A DNA stretch of 64,000 nt from Microcoleus sp. bin48.metabat.b7b8b9.023 (GCF_013299185.1 NZ_JAAFKG010000043.1:1-64000); one strand, 5' to 3'; shown: positions 16,338 to 25,252, counted from the first letter of the stretch. A program made the numbers and translations. The notes: a model not told the origin generated them from the sequence alone.

Positions 16338-16922
16338 TTACCAAATCTTGCTCATATTCAACACAAATCCCGGCAAAACTGGGTCGCCACTGACTGTCAC
16401 CGGATTCTCCAAGCATTCCTCGGTCAAACCGGGGCGGTAGATGTAGACTCTGCGATTTTTGCGGTCTATCAGCCAGCCCAGCCGCACTCCTGGTTCTCTC
16501 ATATATTCTTGCATCTTTTCTTGTAGCGGCTCTAAGTCCTCAAAATCTGGTCTGAGTTCAACTACAAAGTCAGGGCAAATTGGGGCAAATTTTTCTTGCT
16601 GTGCTTTTGATAAAGCATTCCACCTTTCTAGTTTAATCCAGGAAGCGTCAGGCGATCGCACGGAGCCGATCGATAAAGTAAATCCCGTACAAGAAGCAAA
16701 GCCAACGCCAGTTCCGTCTTCCTCTGTCCAAATGCCCAGTTCTCCAGTTAAAATAGCATTGCGGTTGCTGCTGATTCCGCCAACAAGAGTCAACAATAGT
16801 ATTTCTCCTCGCTGGTTGCGTTCAATTCGCAAATTGCGATTGATTTGACAGAAGTCGAAAAACTCGTCCTCTGTCATTTGCAATTCTGGTAGCATTCGCA
16901 ATACGATCGGAGATGACAGCAT
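16338..16922 (-). CDS. Uma2-family putative nuclease
   Basis: The frame can start at 16964, but the ATG at 16922 (MLSSPIVLRMLPELQ) gives the usual Uma2 length of about 194 residues. Family features are visible: a helical start (LQMTEDEFFDFCQIN), SPDASWIKLERW, CPDFVVELRPDFEDL with the PD...E core of a PD-(D/E)xK fold, and GVRLGWLIDRKNRRVYIYRP near the end. Uma2 genes are heavily amplified in cyanobacteria and are suspected mobile or restriction-like nucleases; the activity is not proven. Located between cysK and a tandem repeat array. Confidence 0.85.
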   Translation of the reverse strand: MLSSPIVLRMLPELQMTEDEFFDFCQINRNLRIERNQRGEILLLTLVGGISSNRNAILTGELGIWTEEDGTGVGFASCTGFTLSIGSVRSPDASWIKLERWNALSKAQQEKFAPICPDFVVELRPDFEDLEPLQEKMQEYMREPGVRLGWLIDRKNRRVYIYRPGLTEECLENPVTVSGDPVLPGFVLNMSKIW

Positions 16923-17004
16923 TTGGCATTTCCTCAAATCTAAATTGTTCTGACAAGATAGCAAAACTTATTGGTTGGTAGTGAGGACTTCAACCCTCAA
17001 AAAT

Positions 17005-17466
17005 CTGGAAGGACTAAAGTCCTCACTACTAACCTGGAAGGACTAAAGTCCTCACTACTAACCTGGAAGGACTAAAGTCCTCACTACTAACCTGGAAGGA
17101 CTAAAGTCCTCACTACTAACCTGGAAGGACTAAAGTCCTCACTACTAACCTGGAAGGACTAAAGTCCTCACTACTAGCCTGGAAGGACTAAAGTCCTCAC
17201 TACTAACCTGGAAGGACTAAAGTCCTCACTACTAACCTGGAAGGACTAAAGTCCTCACTACGAACCTGGAAGGACTAAAGTCCTCACTACGAACCTGGAA
17301 GGACTAAAGTCCTCACTACTAACCTGGAAGGACTAAAGTCCTCACTACTAACCTGGAAGGACTAAAGTCCTCACTACGAACCTGAAGGACTAAAGTCCTC
17401 ACTACGAACCTGGAAGGACTAAAGTCCTCACTACGAACCTGAAGGACTAAAGTCCTCACTACGAAC
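17005..17466. repeat. 29-bp tandem array, 16 copies
   Basis: Sixteen head-to-tail copies of a 29-bp unit (CTGGAAGGACTAAAGTCCTC then ACTACTAAC), with two 28-bp units lacking one G and a T/G and A/G variant near the unit end. Just before the array, 16974-16990 (GTTGGTAGTGAGGACTT) is the inverse of the unit's end, so each unit is the right arm of a hairpin element. Single, un-amplified hairpins of the same family occur at 37126-37282 and 51439-51499. Non-coding. Confidence 0.95.
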
Positions 17467-17483
17467 CAGTCGGTAAATTTAAC

Positions 17484-18122
17484 TTATTTATTCGGTTGAG
17501 GAGTCATCCGCAAATAAGGCTTAACTGGCGTGTAGCCTTTAGGAAATTTCTCTGCCAACTCTTTCGGGTCGGTAATCGAAGGTACGATGACGCAATCGTC
17601 GCCGTCTTTCCAGTCAACTGGAGTCGCAACGCTGTATTTGTCAGTAAGTTGCAGAGAATCAATTACCCGCAAAATTTCGCCAAAATTCCGACCAGTGCTA
17701 GCTGGATAAGTAATGCTCAAACGCAATTTCTTCTCCGGGTCAATCACGAATACTGTGCGAATTGTTAAGTTGTTCAGCGAGTTAGGATGAATCATGTCGT
17801 AAATGTCGGAGACTTTACGATCGCCATCTGCTAGAATTGGATAGTTGAGAGTAACTTTTTGAGTTTCCTCAATATCTTTAATCCAGCCCATGTGAGAATC
17901 CACATCATCCACACTCAGGGCGATGGTTTTCACGCCCCGCTTATCAAATTCAGATTTGAGACGGGCGACTGCGCCGAGTTCGGTGGTACAGACTGGAGTA
18001 TAGTCCTTCGGGTGGGAAAACAACACGACCCAGCTATCGCCGGCCCAGTCGTAGAAATTGATTTCGCCTTCAGACGAGGCTTGGGTAAAGTTGGGAACTG
18101 TATCGCCTAATCGCAGTGACAT
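17484..18122 (-). CDS. 1-Cys peroxiredoxin (Prx6-type)
   Basis: 212 residues. HPKDYTPVCTTELG contains the PxxxTxxC active site with the peroxidatic cysteine at about residue 47. The long C-terminal domain (VDWKDGDDCVIVPS, then FPKGYTPVKPYLRMT) is typical of the Prx6/AhpC-TSA 1-Cys class, which reduces H2O2 and organic hydroperoxides. The full length and lack of a signal peptide indicate a cytosolic enzyme. A likely antioxidant role fits an oxygenic phototroph. The ATG is at 18122. No operon partner. Confidence 0.92.
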   Translation of the reverse strand: MSLRLGDTVPNFTQASSEGEINFYDWAGDSWVVLFSHPKDYTPVCTTELGAVARLKSEFDKRGVKTIALSVDDVDSHMGWIKDIEETQKVTLNYPILADGDRKVSDIYDMIHPNSLNNLTIRTVFVIDPEKKLRLSITYPASTGRNFGEILRVIDSLQLTDKYSVATPVDWKDGDDCVIVPSITDPKELAEKFPKGYTPVKPYLRMTPQPNK

Positions 18123-18287
18123 AACTGGTTTCCTCTAATTTTATTTAACGACGGTTCTCTATCATCCCATAATTGCCCGGTTTCTCGATCGCACTGTAAA
18201 TGATTTTAAACTTTTTGGTCGATCGCCGAGCAATTCCACTACTGTAATCTATATGCGACTTTGTTCCTACCGCTAAATTTTGTTGCT

Positions 18288-18563
18288 ATGCTTTACTTTT
18301 TGCTGAAGACAATACAGCCTGTTTTAGTTCCCGTGTGTTTTGTCTGTGCCTGGGGTTTAGTTTTGTTGCTGTGCTCTAGTATCGCGCGTGCTGTCGGCGA
18401 CTCAATGCACAGAGCTCAGCGGATGCACCAAATTCCTTGTGCTAACTGCGTGTTTTTCACTGGCGACTACCACCTCAAGTGTCCCGTTCAACCTAGAATA
18501 GCTCTATCTGAAGATGCGATCGACTGTTGTGATTATCGATCGCATTCGGGAATTTACGGTTAA
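18288..18563 (+). CDS. Small membrane-anchored protein with CxxC motifs
   Basis: I chose the ATG at 18288 over an upstream TTG at 18261. 91 residues: a hydrophobic stretch at about 5-35 (VLVPVCFVCAWGLVLLLC) forms a membrane helix, followed by HQIPCANCVFFTGDYHLKCPV, a Cys-rich segment that could bind metal, and a further CC pair. It resembles conserved small cyanobacterial proteins of unknown function. Function not assigned. Confidence 0.7.
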   Translation: MLYFLLKTIQPVLVPVCFVCAWGLVLLLCSSIARAVGDSMHRAQRMHQIPCANCVFFTGDYHLKCPVQPRIALSEDAIDCCDYRSHSGIYG

Positions 18564-18664
18564 AAAATCCGGCCGAGGCTTGACATATTTCTTAACATTT
18601 CTCGCTGTTTCGATTAAACTTAAACTTAAGTTGCGATCGAGAAAATTTCAGGAGTGTACAAAGA

Positions 18665-19027
18665 ATGCTAGTTCAAAAGCTAAACGGCTGCGACGAGTTT
18701 ATAGCGGGTGACGGTACTCAACTGCGAGAATTGCTGCATCCAGACAAACAAGCTGTCGAGTTGCGTTACAGTTTAGCCCACGCCACCTTGCCACCGGGAG
18801 AAACTTCCGCGCTGCACTCCCTGACCACTTCTGAAGTTTACTACATCATTAGTGGGGTTGGGGAGATGCACATCGACGATGAGGTTCAATTAGTGCAAGT
18901 CTCAGATGCAGTTTACATTCCGCCAAATGCCAAGCAGTTTATTTACAACTGCGGAACAGAACCGCTAATATTTATTTGTATCGTCGATCCGGCGTGGCGA
19001 AAGGAAGACGAGACAATTTTTCAGTAA
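18665..19027 (+). CDS. Cupin-domain protein
   Basis: 120 residues forming a single cupin. The first motif is visible in GETSALHSLTTSEVYYIISGVGEMHID (start and end shown in parts: ALHSLTTSEVYYI, then GVGEMHID), and the second in VYIPPNAKQFIYNCG. His and Glu in the first motif are candidate metal ligands, but the second-motif His is replaced, so metal binding is uncertain. Small stand-alone cupins act as isomerases, dioxygenases or sugar-binding proteins; nothing here tells which. ATG at 18665. Confidence 0.85.
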   Translation: MLVQKLNGCDEFIAGDGTQLRELLHPDKQAVELRYSLAHATLPPGETSALHSLTTSEVYYIISGVGEMHIDDEVQLVQVSDAVYIPPNAKQFIYNCGTEPLIFICIVDPAWRKEDETIFQ

Positions 19028-19865
19028 TTTTGCTGTTTCTAGTTACCAGGCTGTGCCTGGTAATGACTGTCTAGAAGCTTTGTCTCCACCTCCCAAAACA
19101 CCGTCAACAGCCATAAATTACTGTTAACAACAACAGCACCCAGCCATATGTACCGAGTGATTTCCTCTTTTTTCAACTTCGATGCGGAGTTGCAATAAAT
19201 CCTCAGATTCGATTGCATTGCTCCCCTCTTATTAGTTGGGGAAGTATCAGTTTTGTTGGTGGGTGCTGCTATTGATTTTTGATGGGACAGATGTGAGATT
19301 AAACAGCGTTTTTACTCCTTAAATTGTATTTTGAATTTCGCTGCGGTATCTAGAATTGGTATCTGTCAGAGAAGCTTTTTGTTTGCTTCATATTATTAAT
19401 GTACCACCTTCTTTTGGAAGCGCAAGTACCTGCAACTAAACTTTACAAAGGTGGGAAGTTCGGCGGCGGATTGTGTAGCGGATGTAACGGATGTCGGGAA
19501 GAAGGAAGACAATCCTCTATTGGTAGAGATATTGGCGATGAATGATTAAGGAATGGCAATTTAATAACTTAAGCAATCTCGAACTTTCAATCCTTGCCTG
19601 CAAAGCTAGCGGGCGTAAAGATGCTGAAATTATTGAATTTTCATTCCTAAGTTAAATTAAGGAGCGAGCTTTCTGGATGCTCAGTAAAAATATTAGAGTT
19701 TGGCAGAGGGAAGAGGGAAGACGGAAGAAGGAAGACAATCCTTTATGGTAGAGATATTGGCGATGAATTATGAAGTTAAATTAAGGAGCGAGCTTTCTGG
19801 ATGCTCAGTAAAAATAGTAGAGTTCGGCAGTGGCTGCTGCTGCGAGAAACACCGATAATAATTTT
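19028..19865. other. Long intergenic spacer with direct repeats
   Basis: Two interleaved repeat pairs are present: GAAGAAGGAAGACAATCC with flanking bases at 19498-19543 and 19724-19768, and AAGTTAAATTAAGGAGCGAG with flanking bases at 19649-19706 and 19773-19830 (about 58 bp each, three mismatches). The second copy ends just before the ChaN-like gene. Otherwise no reading frame or RNA is recognised. Confidence 0.75.
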
Positions 19866-20747
19866 ATGAAAAAAACCAAACTCATCAAACTGTGCGCCTT
19901 ATCGCTGAGCATTTTCCTGCTGTGTAGCAGTATCGTAACAGCGGAACCGATTGCGAATTCTCAACCGCAGCAGACTTATACTAACCAACAGATTCTGCAA
20001 GAATTACTAAAGGCGAAAGTCGTGTATCTAGGAGAAACCCACGATAGCACGGCAGACCACCAAGCTCAACTAAAGATTATCCGAGAAATGCAGCGGCAAA
20101 ATCGTAAAATTGCGATCGCGATGGAGATGTTTCAGCGTCCGTTCCAAAGTGCGATCGACAACTACTTAGCTGGTAAACTGACAGAAGAGCAATTAGTCGA
20201 GCAAACAGAGTACGATCGCAGATGGCGATTTCCCTGGGAATATTACGCCCCATTTTTGCGGTTTGCCAAAGAAAACAAATTGCCAGTCCTCGCTTTAAAT
20301 ACACCATCGGAAGTAACGAGAAAAGTTGCCTCTCAAGGCTTAGAAAGCCTCACAGCAGAGGACAAAAAATATATTCCGCCAATTTCCGAAATTCGCACCG
20401 ACAACGCCGAATACCGACAAATGCTGCTCGAAGTTTTCCAACAGCACCAAAAGGCAGCACAGGGAAATAGTACGGCCTTTGAAAGATTTTTGCAAGCTCA
20501 AGTTTTGTGGGATGAAACTATGGCCCAAAAAATCGCTGAATTTGTCAAAGCTAACCCGGATTATCAAGTTGTGGTGTTGGCGGGGAAAGGACATATTATG
20601 TTCGGTTACGGAATTCCCAGCCGCGTCGAGAGGCGTTTGGGAGTCGGAAATGTAAAAATGCGATCGGTTTTATTCAGTTCAGCTACAGATAGTCCTTTGT
20701 CTGCAAGCAAACCCATGGCTGACTTTGTTTGGAAGCACTCGGAATAG
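19866..20747 (+). CDS. ChaN-family (haem-regulated) lipoprotein-like protein
   Basis: Start taken at the ATG 19866, which gives a clean signal peptide (MKKTKLIKLCALSLSIFLL, then CSSIVTAEP); the upstream GTG at 19830 lies in repeat DNA. About 293 residues. VVYLGETHDSTADH, AIAMEMFQRPFQ and VVVLAGKGHIMFGYGIPSRV are the conserved blocks of the ChaN/DUF399 family. Campylobacter ChaN binds haem at a dimer interface and is linked to iron uptake, so this may be an exported haem-binding protein. The gene is followed after 37 bp by the FMN reductase, suggesting a redox or iron context (inference). Confidence 0.85.
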   Translation: MKKTKLIKLCALSLSIFLLCSSIVTAEPIANSQPQQTYTNQQILQELLKAKVVYLGETHDSTADHQAQLKIIREMQRQNRKIAIAMEMFQRPFQSAIDNYLAGKLTEEQLVEQTEYDRRWRFPWEYYAPFLRFAKENKLPVLALNTPSEVTRKVASQGLESLTAEDKKYIPPISEIRTDNAEYRQMLLEVFQQHQKAAQGNSTAFERFLQAQVLWDETMAQKIAEFVKANPDYQVVVLAGKGHIMFGYGIPSRVERRLGVGNVKMRSVLFSSATDSPLSASKPMADFVWKHSE

Positions 20748-20784
20748 TACAATTTTAGTCGCAAGCAATAATCGGGAAAAGTCA

Positions 20785-21366
20785 ATGACAAACACACCAA
20801 AAATACTTGCATTTGCCGGAAGTACCCGGGAAGCATCCTACAACAAACTGCTGGTAAAAGTTGCGGCTGCTGGGGCTAGGGCGGCGGGCGCAGAAGTTAC
20901 TTATGTAGATTTGCGGGATTTGCCGATGCCACTATTTGATGAAGATTTGGAAGCAAAGGAAGGAATGCCAGAAAATGCCCGGAAGTTGAAGGAATTGATG
21001 ATAGCGCATCAGGGATTTTTGATTGCTTCCCCCGAGTATAACAGTTCAGTTACGCCTGTTTTGAAAAATGCGATCGACTGGGTATCGCGCCCAGCCCCGG
21101 GCGAACCGGGATTGGTGGCATTTACTGACAAAGTTGCGGTAATTATGAGCGCTTCCCCTGGCGGATTTGGCGGTATGCGGGGATTGGTGCATTTGCGATC
21201 GATCCTGGGTAATATTAACGTGTTGGTACTCCCGGATCAGAAAGCCATTCCCCAAGCTTTTCAAGCATTTAATGCTGACGGTACAATGAAAGATCCCAAA
21301 CAGCAGGAGTCTGTGGAGAATCTCGGCGCTAAGTTGTCTAATGTGCTGTCGAAATTAATCGCGTGA
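20785..21366 (+). CDS. NADPH-dependent FMN reductase
   Basis: ATG at 20785, preceded by a GGGAAAAG sequence. 193 residues with a flavodoxin-like fold: LAFAGSTREASYNKLL is the phosphate/FMN loop, LRDLPMPLFDED and FLIASPEYNSSVTPVLKN (the SPEYN flavin loop) are family signatures, and SASPGGFGGMRG is the third loop. Reduces FMN or quinones with NAD(P)H. Its last codons and the following bases are duplicated at 23846-23922 on the far side of the next gene. Probably co-transcribed with the ChaN-like gene. Confidence 0.9.
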   Translation: MTNTPKILAFAGSTREASYNKLLVKVAAAGARAAGAEVTYVDLRDLPMPLFDEDLEAKEGMPENARKLKELMIAHQGFLIASPEYNSSVTPVLKNAIDWVSRPAPGEPGLVAFTDKVAVIMSASPGGFGGMRGLVHLRSILGNINVLVLPDQKAIPQAFQAFNADGTMKDPKQQESVENLGAKLSNVLSKLIA

Positions 21367-21417
21367 GGCAATAAATTCATTTTGCCGTAGGGACACAATA
21401 TAGTTGTGTCCCTAATC
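21342..21417. repeat. Direct repeat, copy 1 (end of FMN reductase gene)
   Basis: 42 bp from the reductase's last codons through its stop to ATAAATTCATTTT are identical to 23847-23888. The similarity continues with small differences through a GTAGGGAC...GTGTCCC hairpin to about 21417. The two copies bracket the pentapeptide/membrane protein gene. Confidence 0.88.
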
Positions 21418-21510
21418 TAGTTATACATATACGTAAGTCATGTTGAAAGTCAAATTGTACAGACAAGCATCCTAGGGCGTGTTTTCCAACTACTCAACTC
21501 TACGCAATTC

Positions 21511-23670
21511 CTACTCTGGATTCTGCCATCCTTGATAAGCTGCCACCAAAATATTCACGTATTTATTATCCATCAATTCCTTGAGCGCTTCGATGCCTCC
21601 CGATTTCAACACGCCGACGACTCGTTCTTTAAGTTGCGGATCTTTATCAATTTCCTTCACAGCTACGTCGATAATTTCTTGTGTCTTTAGTGGGATATCG
21701 CGGGGATAGGAGCGATCGAGAATTTGCAGCAGTTGGATTTCGACGGCTGATTCGGCGAGGGTTTTGGGTTGGGTTTCGTGCAACACTCCAGCTACTTTTG
21801 CACCGTCTTGGATTTCCCCCCCGCTCATGTGTCCGATGCCAAAATTGCCACTTTGATTGTAGATATCTCCTTGGCGGTTATTGTCTGTTTTGTTGTTCAT
21901 AGTTTGATTCTCTGCCATAAAGTTATATGTTTGAGTGATTTGGGTGCCGGAGGATGGATTCCCCATTAACTTAATCATAGCAAGCTTTTTCATGTCTTCA
22001 TTGCAACGCTTTTCGGCTTCCAGTTCTCCACGAATTCTAGCAGTTTCCAGTTTCGCTTCATAAACTTCTTGAAGCAGGCGTTCGATTTGGCCTTTGTCTG
22101 CGGTTTTGGGAACCTGAAGCGTCATCAGCATATCATTGTCTTTGCGTTCCATGCCTTTAATCGAATCAAATGTGATGTCGGGGTACTCCTCCATCAGTTT
22201 TTGAAAGGCTTCTATGAATGCCTCTTTATCGATACCATTCCGAAACAGAATCTGCACCACATTCATCATCTTTTTGTAAAGCTTTTCAAAATCTCCCGGC
22301 TGGAAAACCCGATCGGGGTCGTGGGGACGGCGTTCACGGTTGCCTTTGCTATTTTCTTTTTCCATAAAAAACACGTACTGACAATCGACACCCGCTAGTT
22401 GTGGGTTGCTGTCGATATTCCATGCTTCCAGGCACGCACCTGTCAGGTAGGCGGCGGTAAAATCCGTACCGATGGCGAGGGTTTCAGTGAGGTTGGCATT
22501 TTTTAGGTTGGCTCCGTGTAATGTTGCTTGGCTTAAGTCGGCGCGTTTGAGGTTCGCGCCTTCTAGGTTGGCTCCCGTTAAGTTTGCACCGTTGAGGTTT
22601 GCTCCTTCGTAGGATTTCTGGTAGCCATTACTGGTGACGAGGAGTTCGCGCACCGCAGATTGTGCCAGGAGGGTGTTGCCGTGACGAGCGCGATCAAGTT
22701 TTTTAGTATGTTTCCAGCAAGTGCGGGTGAGAGTGGCATCGCGGAAGTTACAGTTTTTGAGTGTAGCAGCGGTGAAGTTAGCATCAGTGAGGGTAGCGGA
22801 GTAGAAGCAAGTGCCGCCGAGGGAACCAAAGGCGATGGCAAACAGGCCCACAATGGCAAATTTTTCGTCCCCTTTCATGGCTCGCGATGCCACGTAGAGG
22901 CTGAGAAGGATCACGGCTGCGGCGATGACGATGACGAGGGCTCCTCCTCCATCGACGAAGACGACGACGGCGATGACAACGACGACGGCTCCGCCTCCGA
23001 CGACGGCGACGGCAACGGTGACGGCGATGGCGACGGCGACGACGACGGCTGCGGCGATGGCGACGGTGATGGATGCGACGATGGCTCCGACGAAGACTCC
23101 GATGACGACTCCGGTGAAGACTTCGGCGACGGCTCCGACGAAGACTCCGGTGACGGCTCCGGCGACGAGGGTTATGACTCCAGCGACGAAGACGGCGACG
23201 GCGATGACGAATGCGACAGCAACGGCGACGGAGATAGAAATAACTGCCTGAATGGTAAATCCCTGACGGACAATCGCAACAAATATAGTAATTAGGAATA
23301 TCGCTAGAACAATTTCTACTACCAGTTTTTGTGGCAGGCTCTGAACAGACTCGATCGTAGCCGCTGCCAACAACCCTGGAAAGAACGCCAGTATTCCTGA
23401 CAAACCCAACATCAGCAATGCTAGCAGCCACTGTAGCGCCACCCAGCGCCGTTGTAGTCCCGCCGTAGCTCCCGCGAAGTTCGTCCCCGTCAGAGTGGCG
23501 TGGCTGAAGTTCGCTCCACGGATATCTGCCTGGCTGAAGTCCGCTCCCGACAAATCTTGCTGGACAAACGACTGTCCCCGCAGGCTCACGCGCTTAAAAT
23601 CTCGCCTGCCTTCTTTGTATTTTTGTAAAATTTGACTCGCTTTCATCGGTGTGCTGTTGTGATTTCCCAT
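21511..23670 (-). CDS. Pentapeptide / multi-pass membrane / helical C-domain protein
   Basis: 719 residues; an ATG at 23646 is an alternative start (MKASQILQKYKEGRRDF). Order: a YKEGRRDF head; pentapeptide repeats at about 30-70; two hydrophobic helices at about 80-140; a Val/Ala-rich hydrophobic tract at about 145-270 with few other residues; a further helix; more pentapeptide repeats at about 300-430 (NLNGANLTGANLEGANL); a helical, charged segment at about 470-575; a polar linker with DIYNQSGNFGIGHMSGGEI (about 605-625); and a helical C-terminal domain. The linker motif recurs in cyanobacterial multidomain proteins as I recall them. The layout suggests a membrane scaffold presenting a C-terminal interaction domain. 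Function unknown. Confidence 0.8.
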   Translation of the reverse strand: MGNHNSTPMKASQILQKYKEGRRDFKRVSLRGQSFVQQDLSGADFSQADIRGANFSHATLTGTNFAGATAGLQRRWVALQWLLALLMLGLSGILAFFPGLLAAATIESVQSLPQKLVVEIVLAIFLITIFVAIVRQGFTIQAVISISVAVAVAFVIAVAVFVAGVITLVAGAVTGVFVGAVAEVFTGVVIGVFVGAIVASITVAIAAAVVVAVAIAVTVAVAVVGGGAVVVVIAVVVFVDGGGALVIVIAAAVILLSLYVASRAMKGDEKFAIVGLFAIAFGSLGGTCFYSATLTDANFTAATLKNCNFRDATLTRTCWKHTKKLDRARHGNTLLAQSAVRELLVTSNGYQKSYEGANLNGANLTGANLEGANLKRADLSQATLHGANLKNANLTETLAIGTDFTAAYLTGACLEAWNIDSNPQLAGVDCQYVFFMEKENSKGNRERRPHDPDRVFQPGDFEKLYKKMMNVVQILFRNGIDKEAFIEAFQKLMEEYPDITFDSIKGMERKDNDMLMTLQVPKTADKGQIERLLQEVYEAKLETARIRGELEAEKRCNEDMKKLAMIKLMGNPSSGTQITQTYNFMAENQTMNNKTDNNRQGDIYNQSGNFGIGHMSGGEIQDGAKVAGVLHETQPKTLAESAVEIQLLQILDRSYPRDIPLKTQEIIDVAVKEIDKDPQLKERVVGVLKSGGIEALKELMDNKYVNILVAAYQGWQNPE

Positions 23671-23845
23671 GCCCTCTCGATATTGCGACGCCCCCGATGT
23701 ATTCCATTTTTCTATATCCGATTTTACCTCCGATCCGAAAAATAGAGTTTTTTAAGGGTTTTTGATGTTTTCTATCTTTGCGTATCTCTAACTGTATTTC
23801 CGCTCCTCACAAATCGAACAACTCATGTGGTTCATTTCCGATATA

Positions 23846-23922
23846 TTGTGCTGTCGAAATTAATCGCGTGAGGCAATAAATTCATTTTCCAGTAGGGACG
23901 CAACAATGTTGTGTCCCAATCT
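23846..23922. repeat. Direct repeat, copy 2 (orphan tail of FMN reductase gene)
   Basis: Carries the last codons and stop of the FMN reductase without the rest of the gene, followed by the same spacer and GTAGGGACGC hairpin as copy 1 at 21342-21417. The remainder of the 349-bp gap (23671-24019) shows nothing else. Confidence 0.88.
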
Positions 23923-24019
23923 CAGTATCTGTGATTTTGCTGGCTGCATCAAGTGCGATCGCATTCTCAAATTGCTACAATCATAGTTGATTGCCTGTTA
24001 TCCTCACCCCTAAATTAAC

Positions 24020-24490
24020 ATGACATTCACCGGAGATCCAGAATCAGCACCTGTTTTGCCGACAGCCGAAGAAGCAGCGGTTGCCAAAACCAGCAGCCGC
24101 GCCTTAGAATCGCACTTAGAAAATCATCCGTCTGGCGAATCCCTCAAATTGATATTAGATGAAAAAGAGGGAAAAACAATTGACATACCGGCCGCCGCGT
24201 TGCCGCTGTTATTGGCAATTTTGCAACAAACAAGCAGCGGCAATACTGTTAAGCTGATTTCACTTACTAAAGAACTTCATATTTATCAAGCAGCGGACAT
24301 TCTGGGAGTTTCCGATAAATATATGCGGGAGTTGCTGGATGCTGGAAAAATCCCTTACAAGACAGTCAGGAACAGTCGCCGGATACGTTACGAAGATTTA
24401 ATGGACTATAAAAAACAAAGTTACGAAGAAAGCAGTAAAATTATGGATATGCTTGTAGCTGAATCAGAAGCACTCGGTTTGTACCATTAA
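24020..24490 (+). CDS. HTH (excisionase-type) antitoxin of a PIN module
   Basis: 156 residues. The C-terminal half has an excisionase/MerR-like helix-turn-helix: IYQAADILGVSDKYMRELLD then KIPYKTVRNSRRIRYEDLMD. The N-terminal half (about 35-80) contains a short conserved block with IPAAALPLLLAILQQ. It is followed after 3 bp by a PIN-domain gene, the standard order of a type II antitoxin-toxin operon, so it probably binds and neutralises the PIN protein and represses the shared promoter (inference). Confidence 0.85.
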   Translation: MTFTGDPESAPVLPTAEEAAVAKTSSRALESHLENHPSGESLKLILDEKEGKTIDIPAAALPLLLAILQQTSSGNTVKLISLTKELHIYQAADILGVSDKYMRELLDAGKIPYKTVRNSRRIRYEDLMDYKKQSYEESSKIMDMLVAESEALGLYH

Positions 24491-24493
24491 AAC

Positions 24494-25063
24494 ATGGCAA
24501 CTTTAACTGTTATTTACGATGCCAATGTTTTGTATTCGGCATCTCTTCGTGATTTGTTTGTAGAGTTGGCAACTACCGACATAATTGAGGCACGTTGGAC
24601 TGAAGAAATTCACGAGGAGTGGATGAGAAATGTACTTATAAACCGTCCCGATCTAAAGTTTGAACAAGTTTCCCGAACCAAAAAGTTGATGAATGCAAAT
24701 GTTGAAAATTGCTTGGTACAAGACTATGAGGGAATTATACCAGAATTAGAACTTCCGTATCCGGGCGATCGCCATGTCCTGGCTGCGGCAATTCACTCTC
24801 GTTCTAAGTTTATTATTACTTTCAATATCCGAGATTTTTCTGAAGAAGTTCTTGCACCTTACGATATTTTAGCGCAGCATCCAGATGATTTTATTTTACA
24901 CTTGCTTGACCTCAACTGGCAAACAGTATGCAAAGCGGCAGAAAAGCAAAGAATCAGGCTCAAGAATCCGCCAAAAACGCCGGATGAGTATTTGGAAACG
25001 CTGGTAGAATTGGGACTGCCGCTGTCAGCAACTCGGATGCGAGAATTGTGTTATGCTGATTAG
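24494..25063 (+). CDS. PIN-domain toxin (putative ribonuclease)
   Basis: 189 residues of a PIN fold. Acidic active-site positions are visible: IYDANVLY (Asp about 9), an Asp/Glu-bearing helix with WTEEIHEEWMRN, YPGDRHVLAAAIHS (Asp) and FNIRDF (Asp). PIN toxins cut RNA using Mg2+. This longer form (with a C-terminal LNWQTVCKAAEKQ helix region) is a common partner of excisionase-type HTH antitoxins in cyanobacteria. Spacing of 3 bp to the antitoxin implies translational coupling. Confidence 0.87.
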   Translation: MATLTVIYDANVLYSASLRDLFVELATTDIIEARWTEEIHEEWMRNVLINRPDLKFEQVSRTKKLMNANVENCLVQDYEGIIPELELPYPGDRHVLAAAIHSRSKFIITFNIRDFSEEVLAPYDILAQHPDDFILHLLDLNWQTVCKAAEKQRIRLKNPPKTPDEYLETLVELGLPLSATRMRELCYAD

Positions 25064-25252
25064 CCCGATCGCCTAGTAAAAATTTATTTCATAGAGATAA
25101 TAGCTACTTAAAGCGCTACCACCAATTGTACCAGTATCGCATCACCCGATCGACCTAAAAGAAAACCACCCGATCGCACATTGGCACACATAGGCTAGAA
25201 CAAGCATAATTTAACCATCGGTCATCGGTCGGTTATACTTGTCACAAACAGT

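Noticed and set aside
17005-17466. CRISPR array
   Set aside because: The units are contiguous with no unique spacers, and no cas genes are present.
22660-23295. Asp/Gly-rich reading frame on the plus strand and Arg-rich frame at 22784-23431
   Set aside because: Both are shadows of the triplet-rich region inside the 719-residue gene; they have no independent start context.
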